A program made the position numbers and the translations under genes. Source: Mycobacterium sp. IDR2000157661 (GTDB taxonomy: Bacteria; Actinomycetota; Actinomycetes; Mycobacteriales; Mycobacteriaceae). From it: DNA of 64,000 nt. Under the pieces are notes generated by a model. It was not told the origin of the DNA, made no database searches, and saw only the letters and a list, made by a program, of their open reading frames with translations. How positions within the stretch are numbered: the stretch's first letter is position 1; the number at the start of each line of letters is the position of its first letter. The stretch spans positions 434,001 through 498,000 of the forward strand of contig NZ_CP081006.1 of NCBI RefSeq assembly GCF_022317005.1. Reading direction: 5' to 3'. Shown here piece by piece: positions 9,544 through 20,174 of the stretch.

Positions 9544-10167
9544 TCAGCGCGGGCCGAACTGGCGGTCACCGGCATCGCCGAGACCCGGCACGATGTAGGC
9601 GATGTCGTTGAGTCGCTCGTCGATGGTCGCGGTGTACAGGCGCAGATCCGGCGCGACGTCTTCCAGCGCCGCAACGCCTTCCGGGGCCACCACCACGCAG
9701 ACCGCCGTGACGTCGGTGGCATTGCGCTCCTGCAGCAGTCCGAGGGTGTGGGCCATCGATCCGCCGGTCGCGAGCATCGGGTCCAGCACCATCACCGGCT
9801 GCGTGCTCAGGTCGTCGGGCAGCGACTCCAGATACGGTGTGGGCCTGTGTGTTTCCTCGTCGCGGGCAACCCCGACGAAGCCGACGCGCGCCTCGGGGAT
9901 CAAGGCGTGCGCCTGGTCGACCATGCCGAGCCCGGCCCGTAGCACCGGGACCAGCAGCGGCGGGTTGGCCAGCCGGTAGCCCGTGGTCTCGGCCAACGGC
10001 GTGCGTACCGGAACCGGTTCCACGGCGGCGTCGCGGGTCGCCTCGTAGACCAGCATCAGGGTGAGGTCGCGCAGTGCAGACCTGAACGCCGCGTTGTTCG
10101 TGCGCTCGTCACGCAGCGTGGTGAGCCGCGCGGCGGCGAGCGGGTGATCGACGATGCGGACATCCAT
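9544..10167 (-). CDS. upp: uracil phosphoribosyltransferase
   Basis: A 207-residue enzyme converting uracil and PRPP to UMP in pyrimidine salvage. The PRPP-binding loop [11 protein letters not shown] lies at residues 128-137 and the uracil-binding region is near the C-terminus ([15 protein letters not shown]). It is convergent with pmmB (42 bp apart) and divergent from the EspC-like gene. In M. tuberculosis the next gene is sapM; here that place is taken by an unrelated secretion-type gene pair. Confidence 0.95.
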   Translation of the reverse strand: MDVRIVDHPLAAARLTTLRDERTNNAAFRSALRDLTLMLVYEATRDAAVEPVPVRTPLAETTGYRLANPPLLVPVLRAGLGMVDQAHALIPEARVGFVGVARDEETHRPTPYLESLPDDLSTQPVMVLDPMLATGGSMAHTLGLLQERNATDVTAVCVVVAPEGVAALEDVAPDLRLYTATIDERLNDIAYIVPGLGDAGDRQFGPR

Positions 10168-10217
10168 GGGCGGAACCTTAATCGGAACCGATGCCCGCCC
10201 GGTGGCGTCTTACCCAC

Positions 10218-10514
10218 ATGCACGCCGACACCGAAGCGATCCGAACCCTCGCGTCCGATAGCACGTCACAGGCCGACGAACTCGCCGCCATCGCCTCGGC
10301 GTTGACGGCGCTACCGACCGCCACCGCGGCCTCGTCCTTCGGTCCTGTCGGCGCGCCGTTTCTCGCGGCGCTCGCGGAGGCCGTCGCGCATGAATCGCGC
10401 ACGGTGGCGACGCTGGGTGTGCGCACGGGGGCAGCCGGTGACGCCGCTGCGGCATCGGCGGCGGCCTACGACGACGCCGACGCGCGGGCGGGTGCTCGGG
10501 TCGGCGGCCTCTGA
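10218..10514 (+). CDS. EspC-like (DUF2580) type VII secretion-associated small protein
   Basis: A 98-residue all-alpha protein starting MHADTEAIRTLAS. An in-frame ATG nine codons earlier at 10191 is possible. The pattern matches the EspC/DUF2580 family: a helix with LAS, a central FGPVGAPFLAALAEA, then VATLGVRTGAAGDAAAASAAAYDDAD. The last segment contains Y-x-x-x-D, the known C-terminal secretion signal of ESX substrates. Only 2 bp separate it from the NlpC/P60 gene, so it is probably its co-secreted partner. No ESX core genes are in the window, so the secretion route is inferred. Confidence 0.7.
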   Translation: MHADTEAIRTLASDSTSQADELAAIASALTALPTATAASSFGPVGAPFLAALAEAVAHESRTVATLGVRTGAAGDAAAASAAAYDDADARAGARVGGL

Positions 10515-10516
10515 GG

Positions 10517-11620
10517 ATGCCCGACGCGGTGGTCGCCGCGCTGTCCGCGCGGATCCGTGAGGTGCAGGCGCTGGTCGGCTCCGGAACGGTGACCGGTGAG
10601 CTGACCGACGTGCTGCACCGTGCACGCTCGGCACTTGAGGAGGTGTCACGCTCCGCCGGCCGGTCGTGGGACCGCACGGCCGAGCGGTGGAGCGGGCCGG
10701 GCGCCGAAGCGGCGAGCCGCAATGTCGCCGCGACGGTCGCGGCCGTCGAGGAGGCCGCGGACCGGCTGGGGCGCATCGGGTCGTCGACGGAGGCGGCGGG
10801 CGCCGCGATCGAGCGGGCGCACCGGCGTCTCAACGACATCGCGGACGCCTTCGAGGCGCGTGCCGCCGCGCTGGAGCCGCACCTGGACTCGCCGGATGCG
10901 ACCGCAGAGCTACTGGCCGAAGCGCGGCGATCGCTCGCCGAGGCCGTCGCGGTGGTCGACGAGCTACGGGCGGATCTCGACGGCCAGGCCGCGGCGCTGC
11001 CGTCGTCGACATCGGCGGCGGCCGGATCCGTTCCGCCTGCGGCCACCACACCCGCGGCGTTCACCCCGTCGATGCCGCCGACGGGCTCGGGCGCGGGCCT
11101 GGGATCCGGCGCCGGCCTGGGATCCGGCGGAACGGTGGGCGCGGCCGGGTTCGGCTCGCTGCTGCGCGACCTCGGCGACCTGGCGCAGTCGCCGATGGGC
11201 ACCCCCGATGCCACGAGCTTCGGAGACGGGGTGGCGGTGCGCCTGCCCGACGGCAGCACGGCCATGGCCCCGAACGCCGTGGCGGCCGGCGCGGTTCGGC
11301 ACGCGCTGACCCAATTGGGCGTGCCCTACGACTGGGGCGGCACGACTCCGGGCGTCGGCCTGGACTGCAGCGGCTTGACGCAGTGGGCCTACGCCGAGGC
11401 CGGGCTGTCGCTGCCGCGGCTGGCCCAGGAGCAGGACATCGGCGCCGCCGTCGACGCAGGCAGTTTGCAGCCCGGCGACCTCGCAGTGTGGGACGGCCAC
11501 GTCGCAATGATCGTCGGCAACGGCCAGATGATCGAGGCCGGTGACCCGGTGCAGATCTCGCCCATCCGTACCACCAACCTCAACCAGGGTTTCCAGGGAT
11601 TCTGGCGTCCGACGGCGTGA
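10517..11620 (+). CDS. WXG-domain NlpC/P60 peptidoglycan endopeptidase
   Basis: A 367-residue two-part protein. Residues 1-160 are helical with the W58-S-G60 (WXG) turn typical of type VII secretion helical hairpins. Residues 161-215 form a Ser/Pro/Gly-rich linker with two copies of GSGAGL. Residues 250-367 form an NlpC/P60 (C40) domain with catalytic Cys284 in DCSGLTQWAYAEAG and His328 in DGHVAMIVG. There is no Sec signal peptide. The likely role is cleavage of stem-peptide bonds in peptidoglycan after export, either as a cell-wall remodelling enzyme or as an effector. The preceding EspC-like gene is 2 bp away. Confidence 0.85.
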   Translation: MPDAVVAALSARIREVQALVGSGTVTGELTDVLHRARSALEEVSRSAGRSWDRTAERWSGPGAEAASRNVAATVAAVEEAADRLGRIGSSTEAAGAAIERAHRRLNDIADAFEARAAALEPHLDSPDATAELLAEARRSLAEAVAVVDELRADLDGQAAALPSSTSAAAGSVPPAATTPAAFTPSMPPTGSGAGLGSGAGLGSGGTVGAAGFGSLLRDLGDLAQSPMGTPDATSFGDGVAVRLPDGSTAMAPNAVAAGAVRHALTQLGVPYDWGGTTPGVGLDCSGLTQWAYAEAGLSLPRLAQEQDIGAAVDAGSLQPGDLAVWDGHVAMIVGNGQMIEAGDPVQISPIRTTNLNQGFQGFWRPTA

Positions 11621-11653
11621 GCGGCCATGCTGTATCGCGGGAAGGGAACCGCA

Positions 11654-11988
11654 ATGACAGCGACGACGGCGATGCGTCCGGTCTCCGTTCTGGTTGCCGC
11701 GACCCACCTGTCGATGGTCATCGTCAACATCCTCGCGAACACGCTGCCCATCAACGGGGTCAGGACCGGCGACGTGTCGGACGCCTATCCGAACCTGCTC
11801 GCACCCGCCGGATACGCCTTCTCCATCTGGAGCCTGATCTACCTGCTCCTCGGGTTGCATGTGCTCTTCCAGTTCGGCCAGCGGTGATCGTGCTCATCGC
11901 CGCGGCGGCGATCGGCTGCCTGGCGCTTTTCGTGGCAGCGAGCGCGGTGGTGTTGTTTCGCCGACGGACCGAGCCTGCGGCCGCCTGA
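11654..11988 (+). pseudogene. TspO/MBR-related membrane protein, internally deleted and frameshifted
   Basis: The ATG at 11654 has a ribosome site (gaaggga). It encodes the opening of a tryptophan-rich sensory (TspO-like) membrane protein: ILANTLPINGVRTGDVSD, then NLLAPAGYAFSIWSLIYL. The frame stops at 11887 after 77 residues. In the next frame, from about 11880 to 11988, PAVIVLIAAAAIGCLALF and VVLFRRR resemble the last helix and basic tail of the same family, normally about 250-270 residues long. The middle helices are missing. I read this as one gene with a large out-of-frame internal deletion. A truncated one-helix peptide could still be made. Confidence 0.6.
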
Positions 11989-12011
11989 CGCAGAAAGGGC
12001 TGACCATCGCC

Positions 12012-12680
12012 GTGGGCGAACTGTGGACGACAATGCTCCCAGCTGCGGTCGCCATCGCGTTGAGCCCTACCGGCATCATCGAGTTGATCCTGGTGCTGCT
12101 CTCCGTACGGGCCCGCCGAAACGCGCTCGTGTTCCTCGCCTCGGTTACGGCGGGCGTGTTTCTGCTGCCGCTGCTGGGCGCCTCGATCCTCGGGGCGATG
12201 GTGGAGAGCGACGTACTCGCCGCGCAGGCGAACACCGCTACCGCATGGGTTCTCGTCGGGGTGGGTGTGCTGTTGCTTCCTCTTGCGGTCATCAGCTTCC
12301 GCAGGCGCGGCGATCCGACGCACCCGGCGGTCTTCGACGAGATCGCGGGAATGGGCCCGTTGGCCGTTTTCTTGCTGTCGCTGAGCGTGGTCTGGCTCAA
12401 TCCGATCAACGCGCTGGTGTTGCTCTCCGTCGGGTCGCACGCCGCAGCCATCCATCTGTCGATGGCGGCCTTGCTGCCGTCGCTGGCCGCGTTCACGGTG
12501 TTGGCCACTGCGCCGTTCGTCGCGGTGGTGGTGTTCCTGGTATCCGGTGGTGATCGGACCGGCGCGGCACTCGGCCGGCTCAGGCAGCGGATCGTCGACC
12601 ACATCCGGCTCATCGCGGCGGTAGTGCTGGGTGTGCTCGGCCTCGTGCTCATCGTCCAGGGTGCCGCTTCGATGCCCTAA
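12012..12680 (+). CDS. GAP/Sap-family integral membrane protein (lipid-addressing type)
   Basis: A 222-residue protein with about six membrane helices, beginning MLPAAVAIALSPTGIIELIL a few residues after the GTG start. A second conserved-looking segment is MGPLAVFLLSLSVVWLNPIN. The Ser-Pro and Asn-Pro helix breaks and overall layout match the mycobacterial GAP/Sap family, in which GAP is needed for surface export of glycopeptidolipid and Sap for sulfolipid-1. The start at 12012 follows a purine-rich site (agaaaggg). Substrate is unknown and no lipid biosynthesis genes adjoin it. Confidence 0.75.
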   Translation: MGELWTTMLPAAVAIALSPTGIIELILVLLSVRARRNALVFLASVTAGVFLLPLLGASILGAMVESDVLAAQANTATAWVLVGVGVLLLPLAVISFRRRGDPTHPAVFDEIAGMGPLAVFLLSLSVVWLNPINALVLLSVGSHAAAIHLSMAALLPSLAAFTVLATAPFVAVVVFLVSGGDRTGAALGRLRQRIVDHIRLIAAVVLGVLGLVLIVQGAASMP

Positions 12681-12797
12681 GCCCTGCCCAATTTCGCGGT
12701 GGCGGTATGCACTGACAGCTGAATACTGCGGTCCGGGGAGTTCGTTTGGCCCTGCTCGACGGAAGAGGCTCCAGGTTGGGTGGCTATCCTGTGCCGC

Positions 12798-14072
12798 ATG
12801 GCTGCTGAGATCGTGCCGGTCCGACTCGGGCTGACCAAGGGTGACCTGTACACGCTGTGGGCGCCCCGATGGCGCGACGCCGGCGACGAGTGGGAGGCGT
12901 TTCTCGGCAAGGACGAGGATCTTTACGCCTTCGATTCGGTCGCCGATCTCGTGTCGTTCGTCAGGACGAACAAGGACAACGATCTCACCGACCATCCCGC
13001 CTGGCCCCGGCTGACGGAGGCCAACGCGCACCGCCTGGACCCCGTTGAGGAGCGGCAGTACGACCTCGTCGGTGTGCCGGACCTGGTCGCCGAGAAGCCG
13101 AGCGAGGAAACGGTGGCCCAACTGCGGCGCACGCTCGAACTCGTGGCGTCGCTGGGATCGGTGTGCGAGCTGGCCCCGGTCACCAGGTTCTTCAACGGCA
13201 ACCCGGTGCTGGGCACGCTCGGCGGGGGCATCGACGCGTTCTCCGGCCGCGGCGGACGCAAGCGCTGGGGCGAGATCGAAGCGGTGATCGGCCGCGCCTG
13301 GGACAACGTCATCGACGCCATCGACGAGGTGGTCACGACGCCCGACGTCGACGCGGCGGCGTCGAAGAAGGCCGAGGCCGAACTCGCGGAGCCGGCGCCC
13401 GAACCGGAGCCCGAAGACGAGGTCGTCGACGAGGTGCTCGAGCACGATGAGGGCATCGGCGAGAGCGCGGCCGACGAGGATGAGGTCATCGAGGCGCAGT
13501 CGCAGAATCTGGTGCTCGGCGGCGACGAGGACTTCTGGCTGAAGGTCGGCATCGACCCGGTGCGGATGATGACCAGCGGCGGCACGTATTTCACCCTGCG
13601 CTGTTACCTCGACGACGAGCCGGTGTTCCTCGGCCGCAACGGCCGCATCAGCGTCTTCGGCTCCGAGCGCGCCTTGGCCCGCTACCTGGCCGACGAGCAC
13701 GATCACGACCTGTCCGACCTGGCGACCTACGACGACATCCGGACGGCGGCCGTGGACGGTTCGCTGGAGATCGACATCACCGACGACAACGTCTACGTGC
13801 TCACCGGCATCGTCGACGACCTCGCCGAGGGCCCCGACGCGATCGACCGCGACCAACTCGAGCTCGCCGTCGAGCTGCTCAGGGACGTCGGTCACTACTC
13901 CGAGGACTCGATGGTCGAGAAGACGCTCGACCAGGACGAGCCGCTGGGCCACGTCGTCGCACATGTGCTGGAGCCCGACAAGGTTCGCGCTCCGAAGCCG
14001 CCGTATGCCAAGGCCGTCGAGCAGTGGGAGGCCCTGGAGGCGTTCGTCGAGTCGCGCCTGCGCCCCGAATGA
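12798..14072 (+). CDS. conserved mycobacterial protein (Rv3311 homologue)
   Basis: A 424-residue cytoplasmic protein of unknown function, similar in length and position to M. tuberculosis Rv3311 (about 420 residues). Residues 1-185 form one domain. A highly acidic linker (EPAPEPEPEDEVVDEV) follows, and a second domain begins around FWLKVGIDPVRMM. No catalytic motif, signal peptide or membrane segment is visible. The ATG at 12798 is preferred to that at 12780. TATCCT at 12783-12788 resembles a -10 box, and the close spacing would give an almost leaderless message. Confidence 0.8.
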   Translation: MAAEIVPVRLGLTKGDLYTLWAPRWRDAGDEWEAFLGKDEDLYAFDSVADLVSFVRTNKDNDLTDHPAWPRLTEANAHRLDPVEERQYDLVGVPDLVAEKPSEETVAQLRRTLELVASLGSVCELAPVTRFFNGNPVLGTLGGGIDAFSGRGGRKRWGEIEAVIGRAWDNVIDAIDEVVTTPDVDAAASKKAEAELAEPAPEPEPEDEVVDEVLEHDEGIGESAADEDEVIEAQSQNLVLGGDEDFWLKVGIDPVRMMTSGGTYFTLRCYLDDEPVFLGRNGRISVFGSERALARYLADEHDHDLSDLATYDDIRTAAVDGSLEIDITDDNVYVLTGIVDDLAEGPDAIDRDQLELAVELLRDVGHYSEDSMVEKTLDQDEPLGHVVAHVLEPDKVRAPKPPYAKAVEQWEALEAFVESRLRPE

Positions 14073-14073
14073 G

Positions 14074-14370
14074 TTAGAGCTCGGTCGCTTTCGGGTGCCG
14101 CGGCTCGTACAGGCCGAGAGTCCCGCCGCCGGGAAGACGGATGTTGGTAAGCAGTCCCAGCCCTCGTCGCTCACGGCTCCGCACGCAACACCTCTGGCGT
14201 TTAGCTGGGCCACGGTGTCGGTGACGTCGTCGCACATGAGGTACAGCTCGTGCGATTCGCCCTCGCCGGGGTGAACGGCCACCTCGGCGGGCGGCAGCTT
14301 GAAAACCAACCAACCCCCACGGGGCGTCGAGCGTGCGCAGACTGTTGGAAATCCGCGGTGTGTCGTGTTC
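14074..14370 (-). pseudogene. VOC/glyoxalase-family protein remnant (truncated and frameshifted)
   Basis: A decayed C-terminal half of a vicinal-oxygen-chelate protein. PRGGWLVFKLPPAEVAVHP and ESHELYLMCDDVTDTVAQL are read in one frame. After DEGW near 14152 the family ending (LLTNIRLPGGGTLGLYEP) continues only in another frame and stops at 14074. The DNA has GGG where GGGG would restore the frame, so a one-base loss in a G run explains the shift. The N-terminal half is absent: only some 40 bp of non-coding DNA separate the remnant from the add stop codon. A sequencing error could explain the frameshift but not the missing N-terminus. Confidence 0.65.
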
Positions 14371-14396
14371 AGACGCGCACGCTCGGCGGAGGGGGT

Positions 14397-15485
14397 TCAG
14401 CCGATGAGGACCGCGTAGCGTGGCTTGATGATGTCGTCGATGATCGCCAGCCGTTCGTCGAACGAGATGAACGCCGACTTCATCGCGTTGATGGTGAACC
14501 GCTGCAGATCGCTCCAGCCGTAGCCGAAGGCCTCGACGAGTCGCAGCATCTCCTGGCTCATCGTGGTGTCGCTCATCAGGCGGTTGTCGGTGTTGACGGT
14601 GACCCGGAACCGTAGCCGCGCCAGCAGGTCGAACGGGTGCTCGGTGATGGTGCCGACGGCGCCGGTCTGCACATTCGACGACGGGCACATCTCGAACGGA
14701 ATTCGCTTGTCGCGCAGCAGATCAGCCAGCCGGCCCAACTGGGCCGTCCCGTCGGGCGCGACGGTGATGTCGTCGACGATCCGCACCCCGTGGCCCAACC
14801 GGTCCGCACCGCAGAACGCGATGGCTTCGTGGATGGACGGCAGGCCGAACGCCTCACCGGCGTGAATGGTGAAGCGCGCGTTGTTGCTTCGCATGTACTC
14901 GAACGCGTCGAGGTGCCGGGTCGGCGGATATCCCGCCTCGGCGCCGGCGATGTCGAAGCCGACCACCCCCTGGTCGCGGTACCGGATGGCCAGCTCGGCG
15001 ATCTCACGTGAGCGCGCCGCGTGCCGCATCGCAGTCACCAGACACCGCACGGTGATCGTGCGGCCCTCCGCGCCGGCGGCTTTCTCGCCGTCGGCCAAGC
15101 CGGACAGCACGGCCTCGACGACCGCGTCCAGCGACAGGCCCGCGTCGATGTGCAGTTCCGGCGCGAACCGGATCTCGGCGTACACGACGTTGTCGGCGGC
15201 GAGGTCCTCGACGCACTCGTAGGCGACGCGGTGCAGCGCTTCCGGTGTCTGCATCACTCCGACCGTGTGCGCGAACGGCTCGAGGTAGCGCACCAGGGAT
15301 CCGCTGTGCGCCGCGGTGCAAAAGAACGTCGCCAGGTCCTCGACATCGGTGGCCGGCAGGTCGTCGTATCCGGTCGCCTCGGCCAGTTCCAGGACGGTGG
15401 CCGGGCGCAGCCCGCCGTCGAGATGGTCGTGCAGCAGGGCCTTGGGTGCCTGCTGGATGGACTCCAACGTCAGCGGGGTCGTCAT
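14397..15485 (-). CDS. add: adenosine deaminase
   Basis: A 362-residue zinc hydrolase that deaminates adenosine and deoxyadenosine. Zinc ligands sit in LLHDHLDGG (His19, His21). [19 protein letters not shown] and the late [11 protein letters not shown] carry the other metal and catalytic residues. The frame is open 20 codons further upstream, but ATG 15485 is chosen because it overlaps the deoA stop as ATGA. It is the last gene of the cdd-deoA-add salvage operon. Confidence 0.95.
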   Translation of the reverse strand: MTTPLTLESIQQAPKALLHDHLDGGLRPATVLELAEATGYDDLPATDVEDLATFFCTAAHSGSLVRYLEPFAHTVGVMQTPEALHRVAYECVEDLAADNVVYAEIRFAPELHIDAGLSLDAVVEAVLSGLADGEKAAGAEGRTITVRCLVTAMRHAARSREIAELAIRYRDQGVVGFDIAGAEAGYPPTRHLDAFEYMRSNNARFTIHAGEAFGLPSIHEAIAFCGADRLGHGVRIVDDITVAPDGTAQLGRLADLLRDKRIPFEMCPSSNVQTGAVGTITEHPFDLLARLRFRVTVNTDNRLMSDTTMSQEMLRLVEAFGYGWSDLQRFTINAMKSAFISFDERLAIIDDIIKPRYAVLIG

Positions 15486-16792
15486 GTCGCTATCCGATCG
15501 ATGATCAGCGGGCGCCGCGGCGGAGCGGAGTCGCCGACCGACCATCCGCCGTCCAACTCGGCCATCGCCGCCTCGAACCGCTCGGGCGTCTCGGTGTAGA
15601 GGGTGAATACGGTCTCGCCTGCGGCGACGGGTTCACCCGGACGGCGATGGATGCGTAGCCCCGCCCCGGCCTGCACTCGCTCGCCAGGAAGCGAGCGACC
15701 TGCACCGAGTCGCCACACCGCAAGACCCACCGCCATCGCGTCGATGCCTTCCATCGTGCCACCGCGCGCCGCGGTGATGGTCTCGGTATGGGGACCGACC
15801 GGCAACGGCTCGGTCAGGTCGCCGCCCTGTGCACCGACCAGGCTGCGGAACCGGTCCATCGCCGACCCGTCCTGCAGCGTCTGGGCCGGGTCGACGCCGT
15901 CCAGGCCGGCCGCGTCGAGCATCTCGGCCGCCAGCGTCAGCGTCAGCTCCACGACGTCGGCCGGCCCGCCGCCGGCGAGCACGTCGAGTGACTCCTCGAC
16001 CTCGACCGCGTTACCGACCGCACGGCCCAACGGCGTCGCCATGTCGGTCAGCAGCGCCCGGGTGGACAATCCCGCCGCGGTGCCCAGGTCGACCATCGTG
16101 CGGGCCAGTTCGCGCGACTCCTCCTCGGTCTTGAGGAAGGCCCCCGAGCCGACCTTCGTGTCGAGCACGAGCGCGCGGGTGCCCTCGGCGATCTTCTTGC
16201 TCATCACCGAGCTCGCGATGAGTGGCAGCGATTCCGTGGTCGCGGTGATGTCGCGCAACGCGTAGATCTTTCGGTCGGCCGGCGCCAACTCGCCGGCCGC
16301 GAAGATCGCCGCGCCGATATCGCAGAGCTGTTGGCGAATCTGGCTTTTGGAGATCTCGGCGGTGAAGCCGGCAATGGCTTCCAGCTTGTCGAGCGTGCCG
16401 CCGGTGTGGCCGAGACCCCGCCCCGCCGCCTGGGGGACGGCACCGCCGCAGGCCATCACCACCGGCAGTAGCGGAATGGTGATCTTGTCACCGACGCCGC
16501 CGGTGGAGTGCTTGTCCACCAACGCCAGCGGCTTGCGCGGATCGTCGGAACGACGAAGATCACGGAAGTCCAGGCGCTCACCCGAGGCGACCATCGCGGC
16601 CGTCCAGCGCGCGACTTCGGCACCGGTCATCCCCCGCAGGAAGATCGCCATCAACAACGCCGACATCTGCTCTTCGGCCACCGCGCCACCGGTGTAGGCG
16701 TCGATCACCCAGTCGATCGCGGCGTCCGGCAGCACTCCCCCGTCGCGCTTGGTCCGGATGACGGTCGGCGCATCGAATGTGAACCGAGTCAC
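15482..16792 (-). CDS. deoA: thymidine phosphorylase
   Basis: A 436-residue pyrimidine nucleoside phosphorylase that splits thymidine and deoxyuridine to base and deoxyribose-1-phosphate. The signature [18 protein letters not shown] is present, as are [20 protein letters not shown] and KVGSGAFLK. Family length is about 430-440 residues. The start is GTG 16792 ([12 protein letters not shown]). The open frame continues into cdd, but that part is a shadow. GTGA overlap with cdd upstream and ATGA overlap with add downstream indicate one coupled transcript. Confidence 0.95.
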   Translation of the reverse strand: MTRFTFDAPTVIRTKRDGGVLPDAAIDWVIDAYTGGAVAEEQMSALLMAIFLRGMTGAEVARWTAAMVASGERLDFRDLRRSDDPRKPLALVDKHSTGGVGDKITIPLLPVVMACGGAVPQAAGRGLGHTGGTLDKLEAIAGFTAEISKSQIRQQLCDIGAAIFAAGELAPADRKIYALRDITATTESLPLIASSVMSKKIAEGTRALVLDTKVGSGAFLKTEEESRELARTMVDLGTAAGLSTRALLTDMATPLGRAVGNAVEVEESLDVLAGGGPADVVELTLTLAAEMLDAAGLDGVDPAQTLQDGSAMDRFRSLVGAQGGDLTEPLPVGPHTETITAARGGTMEGIDAMAVGLAVWRLGAGRSLPGERVQAGAGLRIHRRPGEPVAAGETVFTLYTETPERFEAAMAELDGGWSVGDSAPPRRPLIIDRIAT

Positions 16793-17205
16793 GGCTTTTG
16801 CCCGTCGGGTCGCCGTGTCAGATCGGCGGGGCCGAAGGCGTCGGGCAGCAGTTCGCCCAGTGGCCGCGGACCGGCGGGGTGGTCGACCAGCATGTCGGGC
16901 CCACCGTGCTCGAGCAACACCTGACGGCAGCGGCCGCAGGGCATCAGAAGCCCACCTGCGGCGTCCACGCACGACAGCGCGACCAGCCGCCCGCCACCGC
17001 CGGAGTACAGGTCGCAGACCACCGCACACTCGGCACAGAGACCTAGGCCATATGAGACATTCTCCACATTGCACCCGGCCACGATCCGACCGTCGTCGAC
17101 CAGCGCCGCCGCCCCGACCGCGAAACCCGAATAGGGTGCATAGGCGCGGCTCGACACCTCTATTGCCCTGCGCCGCAACGTCTCCCAATCGACAGCGAAC
17201 GTCAT
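16789..17205 (-). CDS. cdd: cytidine deaminase
   Basis: A 138-residue tetrameric-type cytidine deaminase. Zinc ligands are Cys57 in CAEC with the proton-shuttle Glu59, and Cys90/Cys93 in PCGRCRQ. GCNVENVSYGLGLCAE is the substrate-pocket segment. ATG 17205 is preferred over the GTG two codons earlier because a GAGG ribosome site lies at the right distance. It is the first gene of the salvage operon. A near-perfect palindrome sits just upstream at 17224-17245 and could bind its regulator. Confidence 0.94.
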   Translation of the reverse strand: MTFAVDWETLRRRAIEVSSRAYAPYSGFAVGAAALVDDGRIVAGCNVENVSYGLGLCAECAVVCDLYSGGGGRLVALSCVDAAGGLLMPCGRCRQVLLEHGGPDMLVDHPAGPRPLGELLPDAFGPADLTRRPDGQKP

Positions 17206-17223
17206 ACCCACCTCACCCGGCTC

Positions 17224-17245
17224 GTTTCTGAATGCATTCCGAAAC
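17224..17245. promoter_or_regulatory. 22-bp near-perfect palindrome upstream of cdd
   Basis: The 11-bp arms GTTTCTGAATG and CATTCCGAAAC pair with a single mismatch (T against C at the fifth base). The element begins about 19 bp upstream of the cdd start codon, a position suited to a repressor operator. No regulator gene adjoins it, so the binding protein is unknown. Confidence 0.5.
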
Positions 17246-17310
17246 CCCGCGCCAGCACGCGAATCGCGGCATAGGCCACCCTAATTTCGGCGTTTTCACC
17301 CACGTCGACG

Positions 17311-17332
17311 GCTAAACGGTAGTTCGTTTAGC
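17311..17332. promoter_or_regulatory. perfect 8-bp inverted repeat upstream of sdhC
   Basis: Arms GCTAAACG and CGTTTAGC are perfectly complementary and separated by GTAGTT. The site lies about 118 bp upstream of the sdhC start, inside the 17206-17449 intergenic region shared by cdd and sdhC. The dimension and A/T-rich arms resemble a TetR-type dimer operator. Control of the sdh operon is an inference from position. Confidence 0.5.
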
Positions 17333-17449
17333 GGTACAACTGGGATTAGAGTCCCACCGAGGTTTGGGTACAGCGTGCAAACCGGATCACCGATATCGCC
17401 GCCGGTGCGGCGCCGAGCCCAAACGTCCATCGAAGGCGTTGGAGGCCAG

Positions 17450-17890
17450 ATGAGCACTCAGATTTCCGAGGGACCGCCCGGAGCCTCGGACATATCCGCG
17501 CCGCGATCGCGACCGACGCGCCGACGCTCCCTCTACCGCGGTGATCCTGCGATGTGGTCGTGGGTGCTGCACCGCATCACCGGCGCGACGATCTTCTTCT
17601 TCCTGTTCGTCCACGTGCTCGACACTGCGCTGGTCCGGGTGAGCCCGGAGGCCTACAACGCGGTCATCGAGACGTACAAGACGCCGCTGATCGGCCTGAT
17701 GGAGATCGGCCTGGTCGTGGCGGTGCTGTACCACGCCCTCAACGGCATCCGGGTCATCCTCATCGACTTCTGGCACAAGGGCGCCCGCTACCAGCGACAG
17801 ATGCTCTGGGCCGTGGCCGGGATCTTCCTGGCGATCATCATCCCGTCGGTGGGCATCATCGGCATGCACATGGCGGAGCGGTTCCTGTGA
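17450..17890 (+). CDS. sdhC: succinate dehydrogenase cytochrome b556 subunit SdhC
   Basis: A 146-residue membrane anchor subunit of complex II. After a polar N-terminus, SLYRGDPAMWSWVLHRITG carries the Ser-X-His-Arg quinone/haem signature. Three membrane helices follow, with LYHALNGIRVILID holding the haem-ligand His. The ATG at 17450 has a clear GGAGG ribosome site. An in-frame codon at 17375 would add 25 residues with no support. GTGA overlap with sdhD. Confidence 0.93.
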   Translation: MSTQISEGPPGASDISAPRSRPTRRRSLYRGDPAMWSWVLHRITGATIFFFLFVHVLDTALVRVSPEAYNAVIETYKTPLIGLMEIGLVVAVLYHALNGIRVILIDFWHKGARYQRQMLWAVAGIFLAIIIPSVGIIGMHMAERFL

Positions 17891-18366
17891 GCGCGCCGGG
17901 AACCGGCTGGACCCCCCATCACCGCGAGGGCCGCATCGCCCCGGTGATGGAGAGAGAGCACGACCGCCCGGCCGGCCTGGACCACCCACGGGCACCCCGT
18001 CGCCCGCGCGGCATCCCTTACTTCGAGAAGTACGCCTGGCTGTTCATGCGGTTCTCGGGCGTGGCACTCGTCTTTCTCGCCCTCGGCCACCTGTTCGTGA
18101 TGCTGATGTGGCAGGACGGCGTCTACCGCATCGACTTCAACTACGTCGCCGAACGCTGGGCGTCGCCGTTCTGGCAGATCTGGGACATGTCGCTGCTGTG
18201 GCTGGCTCAACTGCACGGAGCCAACGGCCTGCGCACCATCATCGGCGACTACGCGCGCAAGAACACCACGAAGTTCTGGCTGAACTCGCTGCTGCTGCTG
18301 GCCACCGGCTTCACCCTGGTGCTGGGCAGCTACGTGCTGGTCACCTTCGACCCGAACATCTCATGA
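17887..18366 (+). CDS. sdhD: succinate dehydrogenase membrane anchor SdhD
   Basis: A 159-residue second membrane anchor of succinate dehydrogenase. The GTG start overlaps the sdhC stop. The first 50 residues are polar and proline/arginine-rich, followed by three membrane helices (WLFMRFSGVALVFLALGHLF, then a second containing LLWLAQLHGANGLRTIIGDY, then LLATGFTLVLGSYVLV). His residues in GHLF and QLHG are haem or quinone-site candidates. Seen in the usual sdhCDAB order. Confidence 0.92.
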   Translation: MSAPGTGWTPHHREGRIAPVMEREHDRPAGLDHPRAPRRPRGIPYFEKYAWLFMRFSGVALVFLALGHLFVMLMWQDGVYRIDFNYVAERWASPFWQIWDMSLLWLAQLHGANGLRTIIGDYARKNTTKFWLNSLLLLATGFTLVLGSYVLVTFDPNIS

Positions 18367-18380
18367 GCTGGAGCCGCTAG

Positions 18381-20171
<1,791 letters not shown>

Positions 20172-20174
<3 letters not shown>

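Noticed and set aside
11760..14309. Very long antisense open frame opposite the Rv3311 homologue, and similar long frames opposite sdhA (18330-20855) and the N-terminal part of icd2
   Set aside because: High-GC coding sequence routinely leaves antisense frames open. Their translations are low-complexity Arg/His/Asp/Gly-rich with no domain; only the last part of the first one, beyond 14074, matches a real family (VOC).
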